Shown piece by piece: positions 14,478 through 21,967 of a DNA stretch of 26,005 nt. The DNA comes from CAZEDM01 sp964511075 (GTDB lineage Bacteria; Zixibacteria; MSB-5A5; RBG-16-43-9). The notes below the pieces were generated by a model. That model made no database searches. It was not told where the DNA came from and saw nothing but the letters and a program-made list of their open reading frames with translations. The translations under genes and the position numbers were made by a program. Where the stretch lies: contig CAZEDM010000016.1 of assembly GCA_964511075.1 (NCBI GenBank), positions 1 through 26,005 on the forward strand, given 5' to 3'. The number at the start of each line of letters is the position of its first letter. Position 1 is the stretch's first letter.

Positions 14478-17447
14478 ATGAGATTGATTAAAACAGGTTC
14501 GATTCTAATAATCCTTCTACTCCTTAATTTTATCAATTCCTACTCCGGGGAGCTGACCCGGGATTTAATAGAAAAACTCCAGACAGCCAAAGAAGACGAA
14601 TATATCTCCTGCCTGGTGATGTTAAAAGAGCAGGTTGCTCCGCAGGAACTGAAGCTCCTTAAGCCGAACTCCCGGAAAGACAGACATTTCAGTGTCATCC
14701 TCGAGCTCAAGAACAAAAAGGAGAACACCCAAAAACCTCTACTGACATATCTGGATGAGCAGAAGGGCAAAGGATCGGTTAAAGATTATCGAAGCTTCTG
14801 GATAGTCAACGGGATCCTGATATCCGCTACCAGGAGGGAGATAGAGAAAATCGCCTCGCGATCCGAGGTGGAGATGGTTTGCCCAAATTATCCCGTGTCT
14901 CTTATCGCACCCGTAGCCGAAGGAACTGACTCCTACAAGACAGAAACACAGGACTATTTGCGGGACATGGGAGTAAGAGAGCTGTGGAGGATGGGTTATA
15001 CGGGAAAAGGCAGACTGGTCTGCGGTTTTGATACCGGTGTCGAGTGGACTCATCCTGCCCTCTTCTATAGCTGGAAAGGGGGATTGCAGGGAGGAGACGT
15101 GAGTGCCTGGTTTGATCCTTTTGGCTCAAGTTTTCCTGTGGATGCCAATGGTCACGGAACTCACACCATGGGTATAATGGTGGGGAGAACAGAGGCAGAG
15201 ACGCTGGGGGTAGCTTTCGGAGCCAGGTGGATTGCCGCAGGGGTAATCGACAGAGGTAAGGCTTTTGATCAGACCATAGCTGATATCCTGCTGGCTTTTG
15301 AGTGGGCGGTTGATCCGGATGGAGACCCCCAGACCATAGATGATGTCCCGGACGTGATTAATAACTCCTGGGGAATACCTCTTGCGGCTATGCCCCCTTG
15401 TGACCAGACCTTCTGGTCAGCTATCGATAACGTAGAAGCCGCAGGTATCGCAGTTGTTTTCGCCGCAGGGAATGAGGGACCTTCTCTTATGTCTTTGAGA
15501 ACTCCGGCAGACAGGGCCACCTCACCCACCAATAGCTTCTCGGTCGGGGCTGTGGATGCGCAGGTTAGTGGATATCCTGTAGCCTCTTTCAGCAGCCGTG
15601 GTCCTTCCGGCTGTGACGGAGTTTCCATTAAACCGGAGATATGTGCACCGGGAGTCGAAATCCGCTCCTCTTATCTTAATGCAACCTATAAAACCCTGAA
15701 TGGAACTTCCATTGCAACTCCTTTTATCTCCGGAGCCATTGCGCTTCTAAGGGAATTTAATCCCGAGGCAACGGTCGAGGAGATTAAAAACGCCCTTCTC
15801 CTTTCAGCCACAGATTTGGGTACTGCGGGCGAGGATAACGATTATGGCTGGGGACTTATCAATGTAAAAAAAGCTCTGGATTTTATGCCCCCGCCTCCTT
15901 TTCCCAAGGTTTGGCTGGATAGCAGTTACCTGGAGATCGATACACTGAGTTATACGGACGGAAGAAAAAGAGCTAAGCTTTATCTGATTCTAAAAAACTA
16001 CGGGGAAGGGGTCGATTCCCTGAACCTGGTTCTGAAATCCAGTGATTCTCTGATAGCTATGATTAATGACAGCCTGTACTTTGATTCCATTGCACCCAAA
16101 GAAGGCATTATAAATCTTGACTTCCCCTTAACATTTTCCTACGAGGAGAACACTCCGGCGAATTATCAAGCCTTATTCTGGCTGGAGGTTTTCGACAACG
16201 CCGAAGGATATACTGATAGCCTTGGGTTCTCGCTTGTTCTTAATCCCGCCCCGGTTTATGCTCTGGGCGAACATAATGTGGGCAACGTGGTCTTCACCCT
16301 CTCCAATTCAGGCAGGTATGGATTAGGCGAAAGCTCGATCACCCCAGCAGGCGGTAAAGGCTTCAGATTTCCAAAAACAGGAGAGGATAATTTATTCGAG
16401 GGAGCGTTTCTAGTCGCCAGGTCCAAAGAGGAGGTAATGGACGGGGCAAGAGATGAAAATGGTATATCCTCAGAAAATGATTTTCTGCCTGAGGGTAATT
16501 TGACTCTTTCCTCACCTGGAGTTCATTCGGATCAGGATGGATCAGGACTCTTCTCTGATGATGGAGCAGAGAACCCGATCGGATTAGAGATCGTTCAGAG
16601 GAGCTTCGCCTTTGCCAATCCCCCGGACGACGATTACGTCATTTTGGAATACACCATAAAAAATAAATCCGCAGATACCCTTGAAAATATCTACCCGGGC
16701 CTTTTCTTCGACTGGGACATTAATCTCTCAACACCCAAGGATGACCTGGCAGGGCGTGACACGGTGTCGGATATCAGCTTCGTCTATCAATATGACTCGA
16801 CCTACTCTATCTATCTGACTGTTTTCCCCATGAACCATCTCCCGGCTTCCTTTAAATTAGTTGACAACCAGCTCTATCTTTATGATGGGTTTACGGAAGA
16901 GGAGAAATATCAGTTTCTAAGTAACGATACGCTTCTTGACGCGGATACACTCTCTTCTCTTTATGCAGGTGACTGGTCGATGATCTCTTCCTGCGGACCC
17001 TTCGTCATTCCTCCGCAGGAGAGTATAATTGTGGCAATGGCGGTGATAGCAGGGGAAAATCTTTTTGACCTGAAGGAGAATATAAGATCTGCCAGGCTGA
17101 AATATTACGATATGAAAACAGGGGTTGAATCAGAAGAAGAACATCTGATTCCGGATGCTTATAGCCTGGGACAGAATTATCCTAATCCCTTTAATCCTAT
17201 AACAAAAATAAAGTTTGAAGTCGGGAGTCTGGAGTCTGGAGGACCCGTCCACACCACCCTGGTTATCTATAATGTCCTGGGGCAGAAGGTAAAAACATTG
17301 GTTGAGGACAAGGTACTGCCGGGAAGATATGAGATAGTATGGGACGGGAAGAATGACAAGGGAAGCGAGGTGACCAGCGGGATCTATTTCTACCGATTAG
17401 AGACAGATGGATTTAAACAGACGAAGAAAATGATTTTGCTTAGATAG
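14478..17447 (+). CDS. Secreted subtilisin-like (S8) protease with C-terminal sorting domain
   Basis: About 989 residues: signal peptide (MRLIKTGSILIILLLLNFINSYSG), then an I9-type propeptide (about 35-150). The S8 catalytic domain has Asp185 in CGFDTGVEWTHP, His226 in NGHGTHTMG and Ser411 in NGTSIATPFISG, plus the oxyanion region FAAGNEGPS. After about residue 470 come beta-rich segments of unknown role. The end has the T9SS type A / FlgD Ig-like form: YSLGQNYPNPFNPITKIKF, VIYNVLGQKVKTLV, and SGIYFYRLETDGFKQTKKM ending in LLR. All three catalytic residues are intact, so it is likely an active protease exported and possibly surface-attached. ATG at 14478 follows GAGGGGGAAAG; an in-frame TTG at 14463 overlaps that SD and is rejected. 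A strong terminator follows at 17480-17516. Confidence 0.9.
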   Translation: MRLIKTGSILIILLLLNFINSYSGELTRDLIEKLQTAKEDEYISCLVMLKEQVAPQELKLLKPNSRKDRHFSVILELKNKKENTQKPLLTYLDEQKGKGSVKDYRSFWIVNGILISATRREIEKIASRSEVEMVCPNYPVSLIAPVAEGTDSYKTETQDYLRDMGVRELWRMGYTGKGRLVCGFDTGVEWTHPALFYSWKGGLQGGDVSAWFDPFGSSFPVDANGHGTHTMGIMVGRTEAETLGVAFGARWIAAGVIDRGKAFDQTIADILLAFEWAVDPDGDPQTIDDVPDVINNSWGIPLAAMPPCDQTFWSAIDNVEAAGIAVVFAAGNEGPSLMSLRTPADRATSPTNSFSVGAVDAQVSGYPVASFSSRGPSGCDGVSIKPEICAPGVEIRSSYLNATYKTLNGTSIATPFISGAIALLREFNPEATVEEIKNALLLSATDLGTAGEDNDYGWGLINVKKALDFMPPPPFPKVWLDSSYLEIDTLSYTDGRKRAKLYLILKNYGEGVDSLNLVLKSSDSLIAMINDSLYFDSIAPKEGIINLDFPLTFSYEENTPANYQALFWLEVFDNAEGYTDSLGFSLVLNPAPVYALGEHNVGNVVFTLSNSGRYGLGESSITPAGGKGFRFPKTGEDNLFEGAFLVARSKEEVMDGARDENGISSENDFLPEGNLTLSSPGVHSDQDGSGLFSDDGAENPIGLEIVQRSFAFANPPDDDYVILEYTIKNKSADTLENIYPGLFFDWDINLSTPKDDLAGRDTVSDISFVYQYDSTYSIYLTVFPMNHLPASFKLVDNQLYLYDGFTEEEKYQFLSNDTLLDADTLSSLYAGDWSMISSCGPFVIPPQESIIVAMAVIAGENLFDLKENIRSARLKYYDMKTGVESEEEHLIPDAYSLGQNYPNPFNPITKIKFEVGSLESGGPVHTTLVIYNVLGQKVKTLVEDKVLPGRYEIVWDGKNDKGSEVTSGIYFYRLETDGFKQTKKMILLR

Positions 17448-17479
17448 ATTTTGTAGGCGTTATCAGTTGATTGCGTTTT

Positions 17480-17516
17480 GCACAGGGGCAATCCAAAAAT
17501 TGCCCCTGTGCTTTTT
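17480..17516 (+). terminator. Intrinsic terminator after the subtilase gene
   Basis: A 13-bp perfect stem GCACAGGGGCAAT / ATTGCCCCTGTGC with a 6-base loop is followed by TTTTTG. The minus side has only AAAACG after the stem, so it is oriented for the + transcript. Confidence 0.88.
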
Positions 17517-17529
17517 GTAGCGGAAACCT

Positions 17530-18015
17530 TCAGGTTCGAAAGAAATCAGCCCACTTTTTCCGATTCAGAATAATTTTCAGAAGAGGGTATCCCAGTATAT
17601 AGCAGGCGACTATCTCTCCTATCCCCACATAAGCAAAAGTCAACCAGTAGGGCATCTGGAAAAGAAAATGCAGATAAAGGCTCACCCCAAAAGCGTTCAA
17701 TAAAACCGGTGGAAGAGGTGCCAGTATCGGTTTTTTGGTCCTGGATAAAAGGTAAGTAAAAAAAGCCGCCAGCAGGGTTATAAGACTTCCTCCGACAATG
17801 TCATAGATACCTAAGCCTCCGTAGATATTTGCCAGCAGGCAGCCTATGAAAAGCCCGGGGATGGCAGCCGGGGTCAGATAGGGGAGAACGGTTAATGCCT
17901 CAGAGACCCTGACCTGAACAGGCCCATAACTTATGGGTGCCAGAAGTATAGTTATGGCAGCGTAAAGCGCAGCTATTATTCCTGCCCGGGCTATATATTT
18001 AGAAGAAACAGACAT
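17530..18015 (-). CDS. queT: QueT-family queuosine-precursor ECF transporter S component
   Basis: A 161-residue membrane protein with about five or six helices. The QueT signature is clear: LAPISYGPVQVRVSEALTVL, then PYLTPAAIPGLFIGCLLANI, YGGLGIYDIVGGSLITLLAA and LPPVLLNAFGVSLYL. QueT proteins are substrate-binding subunits of ECF transporters for queuosine precursors and work with a shared energising module (EcfA1/A2/T), which is not in this window. The ATG at 18015 is chosen over a TTG one codon upstream. No SD is seen. The leader of about 30 nt is too short and lacks the features of a preQ1 riboswitch. The gene is alone, between a convergent terminator and the divergent purD. Confidence 0.85.
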   Translation of the reverse strand: MSVSSKYIARAGIIAALYAAITILLAPISYGPVQVRVSEALTVLPYLTPAAIPGLFIGCLLANIYGGLGIYDIVGGSLITLLAAFFTYLLSRTKKPILAPLPPVLLNAFGVSLYLHFLFQMPYWLTFAYVGIGEIVACYILGYPLLKIILNRKKWADFFRT

Positions 18016-18048
18016 CAAGTAAAGATAAATTTAAATTATCTCATATCA

Positions 18049-18077
18049 ATAAAAAGCCTGAGCGAGAGGATTGTCAA
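18049..18077 (-). promoter_or_regulatory. Putative promoter of queT
   Basis: On the minus strand a perfect TTGACA (18077..18072), 17 bases and TTTTAT (18054..18049, 4 of 6). The start would fall about 30 bases before the queT ATG. Confidence 0.5.
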
Positions 18078-18088
18078 CAAAAAAATCC

Positions 18089-18118
18089 TTGCCTTTCAAG
18101 CCTGATTGGGTTTATTAT
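18089..18118 (+). promoter_or_regulatory. Putative promoter of purD
   Basis: TTGCCT (18089-18094), an 18-base spacer and TATTAT (18113-18118, 5 of 6) lie 38 bases upstream of the purD ATG and diverge from the queT promoter. No purine riboswitch-like structure is visible in the short leader. Confidence 0.4.
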
Positions 18119-18156
18119 AAATTTCCAAACAAAAGCTTTCGTCAGGAGAGGTGAAG

Positions 18157-19440
18157 ATGAAAATATTAGTTGCCGGAGGAGGAGGAAGAGAACATACCAT
18201 TGCCTGGAAGCTTTCCCAATCTCCCCTGGTGGAGAAGATCTATGCTGCGCCGGGGAATGCCGGGATAGCGGAGCTGGGAGAGTGCGTGGGAATCTCCTCT
18301 GAGGATATCAGGGGGCTGGCTGATTTTGCAGAGAAGAACTCGATTGACCTGACTGTGGTCGGACCGGAGCTTCCTTTGACCCTGGGAGTTGTGGATGAAT
18401 TCGAGAAAAAAGGCCTTAAGATCTTCGGTCCCAAAAAAGAAGCCGCCTTGATTGAGGGAAGCAAGGTTTTCGCCAAGGAGTTTATGAAGAAATATCATAT
18501 CCCCACGGCCAGTTTCAGGATATTTGAAAAGAAAGAGGAGGCTCTGGATTTTATCCGTTCCTCGGAATTCCCCCTGGTGATCAAAGCGGATGGTCTCGCA
18601 GCAGGCAAGGGCGCCTTCGTGATCGAGGATCTGAAGGATGCCGAGGAGGTCATACAAAAAGTTATGGGGGAGAAAGTTCTGGGTGAGGCAGGGAATAAGG
18701 TGGTGGTGGAGGACTTTTTGACCGGCGAGGAGGTTACCATCCTGGCTTTCAGCGATGGCAAAACCATACTTCCTATGGTTTCCTCCCAGGATCACAAAAG
18801 GATTTACGATGGGGACAGGGGGCCCAATACCGGAGGTATGGGTGCATATGCTCCAACCCTGATGGTAAATGACAGGATGATGAAAAAAGTCACCGAGGAG
18901 ATCCTGGAGCCAACCATATACGGGTTAAATCGGGAAGGAAGAACCTACAGGGGGGTTTTATACGCCGGCTTGATGGTCACCGAGATGGGTCCAAAGGTTA
19001 TGGAGTTCAACTGCAGGTTTGGGGACCCAGAGACACAGGTGGTTTTACCTCTATTGGAAAGCGATCTGGCTGAGATATTCCTCTCCATCATAAATGAGGA
19101 GCTGGAGCTGCAGGATGTCAAGTGGAAAGACGGTTCAGCCGTGTGTGTGGTCTTGGCCTCTGGAGGTTATCCGGATAAATATGAGAAGGGGAAGGAGATC
19201 TTCGGATTGAAAAGGGCGCGGAACTCGGATGTTATGGTTTTTCACGCAGGAACCAAAAACGAGGGTAACAGAATAGTTACCAGCGGGGGAAGGGTCTTAG
19301 GGGTAACTGCTTTTGATAAAACCATGCAGGGTGCCTTGAGCAAAGCCTATTCCGCAGTGGATAAGATAAAATTTGAAGGTATGTATTACAGGCACGATAT
19401 CGGCTATCGCGCGACTAATGTGAGAAGGGAGTATTTTTAA
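18157..19440 (+). CDS. purD: Phosphoribosylamine-glycine ligase
   Basis: A 427-residue ATP-grasp enzyme. It ligates glycine to 5-phosphoribosylamine in IMP synthesis. The N-terminal LVAGGGGREHTIAWKL, then VVGPELPLTLGVVDEFEK, SKVFAKEFMKKY, the ATP-grasp IKADGLAAGKGAFVI, RGPNTGGMGAYAPT, and EFNCRFGDPETQVVLPLL are all diagnostic. ATG at 18157 is chosen over GTG at 18151 because AGGAGAGG is 5-12 bases upstream of the ATG, while the GTG lies almost on top of it. It is the first gene of a + run; purE follows after 188 bases filled with repeats. Confidence 0.95.
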   Translation: MKILVAGGGGREHTIAWKLSQSPLVEKIYAAPGNAGIAELGECVGISSEDIRGLADFAEKNSIDLTVVGPELPLTLGVVDEFEKKGLKIFGPKKEAALIEGSKVFAKEFMKKYHIPTASFRIFEKKEEALDFIRSSEFPLVIKADGLAAGKGAFVIEDLKDAEEVIQKVMGEKVLGEAGNKVVVEDFLTGEEVTILAFSDGKTILPMVSSQDHKRIYDGDRGPNTGGMGAYAPTLMVNDRMMKKVTEEILEPTIYGLNREGRTYRGVLYAGLMVTEMGPKVMEFNCRFGDPETQVVLPLLESDLAEIFLSIINEELELQDVKWKDGSAVCVVLASGGYPDKYEKGKEIFGLKRARNSDVMVFHAGTKNEGNRIVTSGGRVLGVTAFDKTMQGALSKAYSAVDKIKFEGMYYRHDIGYRATNVRREYF

Positions 19441-19456
19441 AAAAGGATTCGAGGAA

Positions 19457-19524
19457 TCAAGGGTTTAAGGGTTCAAGGGTTGAGGGATAAAATATAATGA
19501 CAAATAACAGATAAAGGATGATAG
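19457..19524. repeat. Octad/heptad degenerate tandem repeats, block C
   Basis: Just after the purD stop the spacer reads tcaagggt, ttaagggt, tcaagggt, tgaggga (8/7-base steps). From 19497 it changes to atgacaa, ataacag, ataaagg, atgatag (7-base steps). The second set has the same kind of words as block E at 21861-21895. Confidence 0.6.
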
Positions 19525-19527
19525 ACC

Positions 19528-19611
19528 GTAGGGCAAGGCCTCAAAGTCTTGAGACTTTAGCTTTACTTAAGGAATTCATAAAGACCGATGGTTCTATCGG
19601 ACTAAGGAATT
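19528..19611. repeat. Palindrome-rich element before purE
   Basis: GTAGGGCAAGGCCTC, a perfect 6-bp AAAGTC/GACTTT hairpin (19543-19558) and an end at CTTTAC give an imperfect palindrome. It is followed by TAAGGAATT (19568-19576 and again 19603-19611) flanking a CCGAT/ATCGG hairpin (19585-19600). It resembles an eroded dispersed element; no gene is present in it. Confidence 0.4.
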
Positions 19612-19628
19612 GTAAAAAGGAAAATATT

Positions 19629-20093
19629 ATGAAGAAGAAGGTATTAATCATTATGGGAAGCGAGTCAGACAGGAAGGTTATGAACAAATCTGCAGAGGTT
19701 TTGACTGGTTTTAAAATCGGTTTTGAAATGGTGGTTTCCTCTGCACACCGCAATCCGGAAAGAACAAGAAGGCTGGCAAAAGAGGCAGAGAGAAAAGGTA
19801 TAAAGGTGATAATCGCCGGAGCGGGAATGGCGGCTCATCTGCCCGGGGTTATGGCTTCTCATACGAAATTACCGGTTATCGGTGTTCCTTTGCCTTCTTT
19901 ACCTTTTAAAGGGATGGACTCATTTTTCTCCATCCTGCAGATGCCCTCAGGCGTGCCGGTTGCCACGATGTCAGTCGGCTCAGCCGGGGCAAAAAATGCG
20001 GCTATTTTAGCTGCAGAGATTCTGGCACTTTCAGACGATAAGATTAAGAAAAAGTTAAAGGGCATAAGGGAAAAAGGGTTGAAGAGGAAATAA
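19629..20093 (+). CDS. purE: N5-carboxyaminoimidazole ribonucleotide mutase / AIR carboxylase PurE
   Basis: A 154-residue protein. It interconverts carboxylated aminoimidazole ribonucleotides in purine synthesis. LIIMGSESDRKVMNKSAEVL, VVSSAHRNPERT, IAGAGMAAHLPGVMASHTKL and PVIGVPLPSLPFKGMDSFFS are standard PurE segments. The usual AHRTP is AHRNP here. No purK is visible, so class I and class II cannot be told apart from context. I start at ATG 19629 (MKKKVLIIMG, with AAAAAGGAAAA upstream). The upstream in-frame ATG at 19518 lies inside repeat block C and would add 37 residues unlike PurE. Confidence 0.92.
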   Translation: MKKKVLIIMGSESDRKVMNKSAEVLTGFKIGFEMVVSSAHRNPERTRRLAKEAERKGIKVIIAGAGMAAHLPGVMASHTKLPVIGVPLPSLPFKGMDSFFSILQMPSGVPVATMSVGSAGAKNAAILAAEILALSDDKIKKKLKGIREKGLKRK

Positions 20094-20095
20094 AG

Positions 20096-20136
20096 GTAGG
20101 GACTGAACATTGTTCTGTCTTGAGCTATAAATAGAC
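20096..20136. repeat. GTAGGG element, copy 1
   Basis: GTAGGGACTGAACATTGTTCTG with a GAACA/TGTTC palindrome at its centre matches 21903-21926 at 21 of 24 positions, and weaker similarity continues to a TATAxATxGAC block. It begins 3 bases after the purE stop. Confidence 0.6.
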
Positions 20137-20164
20137 GTAAGATGTTTTACGACTTGTAAAGAAT

Positions 20165-20241
20165 ATAGTAGCGAGTAGTGAATAGCGAGGAGAAGGAGGA
20201 TAAACCCTGTATGCTGACTACTATCTACTGTTTACATAGAA
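20165..20241. repeat. 7-nt-period degenerate tandem repeat, block D
   Basis: Units atagtag, cgagtag, tgaatag, cgaggag, aaggagg are followed from 20207 by ctgtatg, ctgacta, ctatcta, ctgttta, catagaa. The first set is TAG-rich and the second is CTA-rich, so the two halves are roughly inverted relative to each other. The lemA ribosome site begins right after it. Confidence 0.65.
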
Positions 20242-20254
20242 CAAAGGAGGAAAG

Positions 20255-20815
20255 ATGTTGATCACCTTGCTTTTTTTGTTAATCGTTTTCGGGGTGCCGA
20301 TTTTGATTATCATCGGGATCTACAATAAACTGGTGGTTTTGAGGAACCGGGGTGATAATGCCTGGCACCAGATAGACGTTCAACTGCAGAGAAGGGCGGA
20401 TCTGGTCCCGAACCTGGTGGAGACGGTAAAGGGTTATGCGGCTCACGAGAGAGGAGTTTTCGAGGCAGTCACCAAAGCCCGGACCCAGTGGGCCCAGGCA
20501 AGCTCGGTCAAGGAAAAAGAGGAGGCAAACGGAATGCTCACCTCTGCTTTAAAGACCCTCTTTGCAGTGGCGGAAAACTATCCAGACTTAAAAGCCAATC
20601 AGAATTTCCTGATGCTGCAGGAAGAGTTGGCCGGAATCGAAAGCAAGATAGCCTATGCCAGGCAGTTCTATAATGACACCATTCTATCCTATAACAATGC
20701 CCAGCAGGTTTTTCCATCCAGTATCATTGCCAATATGTTTAACTTCAAACCCAGAGACTATTTCGAGATAGAGGAGGCAGCCAAAAGAGAAGTTCCGAAG
20801 GTCGACTTTAAATAG
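20255..20815 (+). CDS. lemA: LemA family protein
   Basis: A 186-residue protein with one N-terminal membrane helix (about 2-24) and then the LemA helical domain: YNKLVVLRNRGDNAWHQIDV, QLQRRADLVPNLVETVKGYA, HERGVFEAVTKART and a C-terminal IESKIAYARQFYNDTILSYN followed by FPSSIIANMF. LemA proteins are membrane-anchored with a long helical bundle on the outer side. Their biochemical role is not settled, but lemA and htpX are often adjacent, as here. AAAGGAGGAAAG precedes the ATG. htpX follows after 147 bases that hold a palindromic element and a heptad repeat. Confidence 0.92.
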   Translation: MLITLLFLLIVFGVPILIIIGIYNKLVVLRNRGDNAWHQIDVQLQRRADLVPNLVETVKGYAAHERGVFEAVTKARTQWAQASSVKEKEEANGMLTSALKTLFAVAENYPDLKANQNFLMLQEELAGIESKIAYARQFYNDTILSYNNAQQVFPSSIIANMFNFKPRDYFEIEEAAKREVPKVDFK

Positions 20816-20834
20816 GCAAAATGGGAATAAAAAC

Positions 20835-20888
20835 TGGTGTGTCAGGCATCTTGCCTGACATAGAACAGACAAGATGTCTGTTCCACCA
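20835..20888. repeat. Palindromic element with TGGTG/CACCA ends and two inner hairpins
   Basis: Outer inverted repeats TGGTG (20835-20839) and CACCA (20884-20888) enclose two perfect 9-bp hairpins. The first is TGTCAGGCA/TGCCTGACA (20840-20860) and the second is GAACAGACA/TGTCTGTTC (20863-20883), each with a 3-base loop. The result is a compact three-way junction. CATCTTG in the first hairpin is also complementary to CAAGATG in the second. No T-tract follows. Confidence 0.7.
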
Positions 20889-20911
20889 AATAAACTCAAA
20901 AAATAATTTTT

Positions 20912-20960
20912 AGCTTTTGGCCTTAAGCCTATAGACTTTTGACTGTAGACTATTAAACTT
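20912..20960. repeat. 7-nt-period degenerate tandem repeat, block F
   Basis: Seven consecutive 7-base units: agctttt, ggcctta, agcctat, agacttt, tgactgt, agactat, taaactt. The last unit ends two bases before the htpX ATG and occupies the place where a ribosome site would be expected. Confidence 0.6.
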
Positions 20961-20962
20961 GT

Positions 20963-21862
20963 ATGATCTACGAGCAGATTGCAGAGAATAAGAGAAAAAG
21001 CTTCTTGCTTCTCTTTATTTTTATAGCCTTCTTTCTCTTGTTGGGCTGGGTTTTCGGGGAGTATTATCATTCAGGTCAGGCGGGTATCGTTATAGCCCTT
21101 ATAGTTGCTCTGGTTATCTCCTTTGTTACTTTCTTCTACGGCGATAAGATGGTTCTGGGAATCAGCCAGGCTAAGCCGGTTGACCCCAAGGAGAATCCTT
21201 ATCTTTATAATGTAGTTGAGGGATTGGCTATTGCGGCTGGTATTCCCAAACCCAAAGCTTATATAATAGACGACACTGCTCCGAATGCCTTTGCAACCGG
21301 TAGAGATCCAAAAAATTCTGCCATCGTTGTCACTACCGGGCTATTGCAGAAGATGAATCGTCTGGAATTAGAGGGAGTGATTGCTCACGAGATGTCGCAT
21401 ATTAAAAATTATGATATCCGCTATGCTACCTTAGTCGTGATCCTGGTTGGCACTGTAGCCTTGCTCTCCGACTGGATGGGCAGGAGTTTTTTCTATGGCA
21501 GAGGGAGAAGGGATAGAAAGGGTGGGGGAGGAAATGCGATTATTATCCTTTTGGCTCTGCTCTTGGCGATCTTGGCTCCTTTGATAGCCAAGCTTCTTCA
21601 GCTTGCCATTTCCAGACAGAAGGAATATCTGGCTGATGCCTCAGGAGCGATGCTCACCCGTTATCCGGAAGGGCTGGCTTCTGCCTTAGAGAAGATCTCA
21701 AAGGATACCGAGCCCTTAGAGGCGGCTAATAAAGCCACAGCTCATCTTTATATCGTCAATCCTCTGCTGGATCACCGCGGGAAGTTGAATGCTTTGTTCT
21801 CCACACATCCGCCAACTGAGGATAGGGTGAAAAGGCTCAGAGGTATGGCATTCCAGAAATAG
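20963..21862 (+). CDS. htpX: HtpX-type M48 membrane metalloprotease
   Basis: A 299-residue inner-membrane zinc protease. Helices lie near residues 14-30 and 37-55, followed by a short amphipathic segment and AYIIDDTAPNAFATGRDPKN. The zinc motif is HEMSH (H142, E143, H146) in VIAHEMSHIKN, with the third ligand Glu in KEYLADASGA downstream. Two more membrane segments follow at about 150-170 and 190-215. The C-terminal THPPTEDRVKRL is typical. HtpX helps degrade damaged membrane proteins. No SD precedes the ATG; a heptad repeat abuts the start, so translation probably depends on other features or the start may lie elsewhere. lemA is directly upstream, a common pairing. Confidence 0.92.
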   Translation: MIYEQIAENKRKSFLLLFIFIAFFLLLGWVFGEYYHSGQAGIVIALIVALVISFVTFFYGDKMVLGISQAKPVDPKENPYLYNVVEGLAIAAGIPKPKAYIIDDTAPNAFATGRDPKNSAIVVTTGLLQKMNRLELEGVIAHEMSHIKNYDIRYATLVVILVGTVALLSDWMGRSFFYGRGRRDRKGGGGNAIIILLALLLAILAPLIAKLLQLAISRQKEYLADASGAMLTRYPEGLASALEKISKDTEPLEAANKATAHLYIVNPLLDHRGKLNALFSTHPPTEDRVKRLRGMAFQK

Positions 21863-21895
21863 AAGATGATAGATGACAAATGACAGATAACAAAT
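21861..21895. repeat. 7-nt-period degenerate tandem repeat, block E
   Basis: Starting within the htpX stop codon: agaagat, gatagat, gacaaat, gacagat, aacaaat. It is the clearest example of the 7-base period in the window, and its words match the second half of block C. Confidence 0.65.
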
Positions 21896-21902
21896 AAGTA
21901 TT

Positions 21903-21943
21903 GTAAGGACTGAACAGTGTTCTTTCCCTACAGTTCATATATG
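21903..21943. repeat. GTAGGG element, copy 2
   Basis: GTAAGGACTGAACAGTGTTC, then TTTCCCTAC and AGTTCATATATGGACAG. The ends GTAAGG and CCCTAC are near-inverted, and GAACA/TGTTC is palindromic. It matches 20096-20136 and sits between block E and the SD of the next gene. Confidence 0.6.
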
Positions 21944-21967
21944 GACAGATACAAATAAGGAGAAAAT

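Noticed and set aside
18016..18088. preQ1 riboswitch in front of queT
   Set aside because: The leader after the predicted start is only about 30 nt and shows no hairpin with an A-rich tail of the preQ1 type.
19457..19524. CRISPR-like array
   Set aside because: Repeat units are 7-8 bases with no unique spacers of 30-40 bases and no cas genes nearby.
19518..19628. N-terminal extension of PurE
   Set aside because: It lies within heptad repeat and palindrome sequence and has no similarity to PurE; the ATG at 19629 has a purine-rich site and the correct family start.
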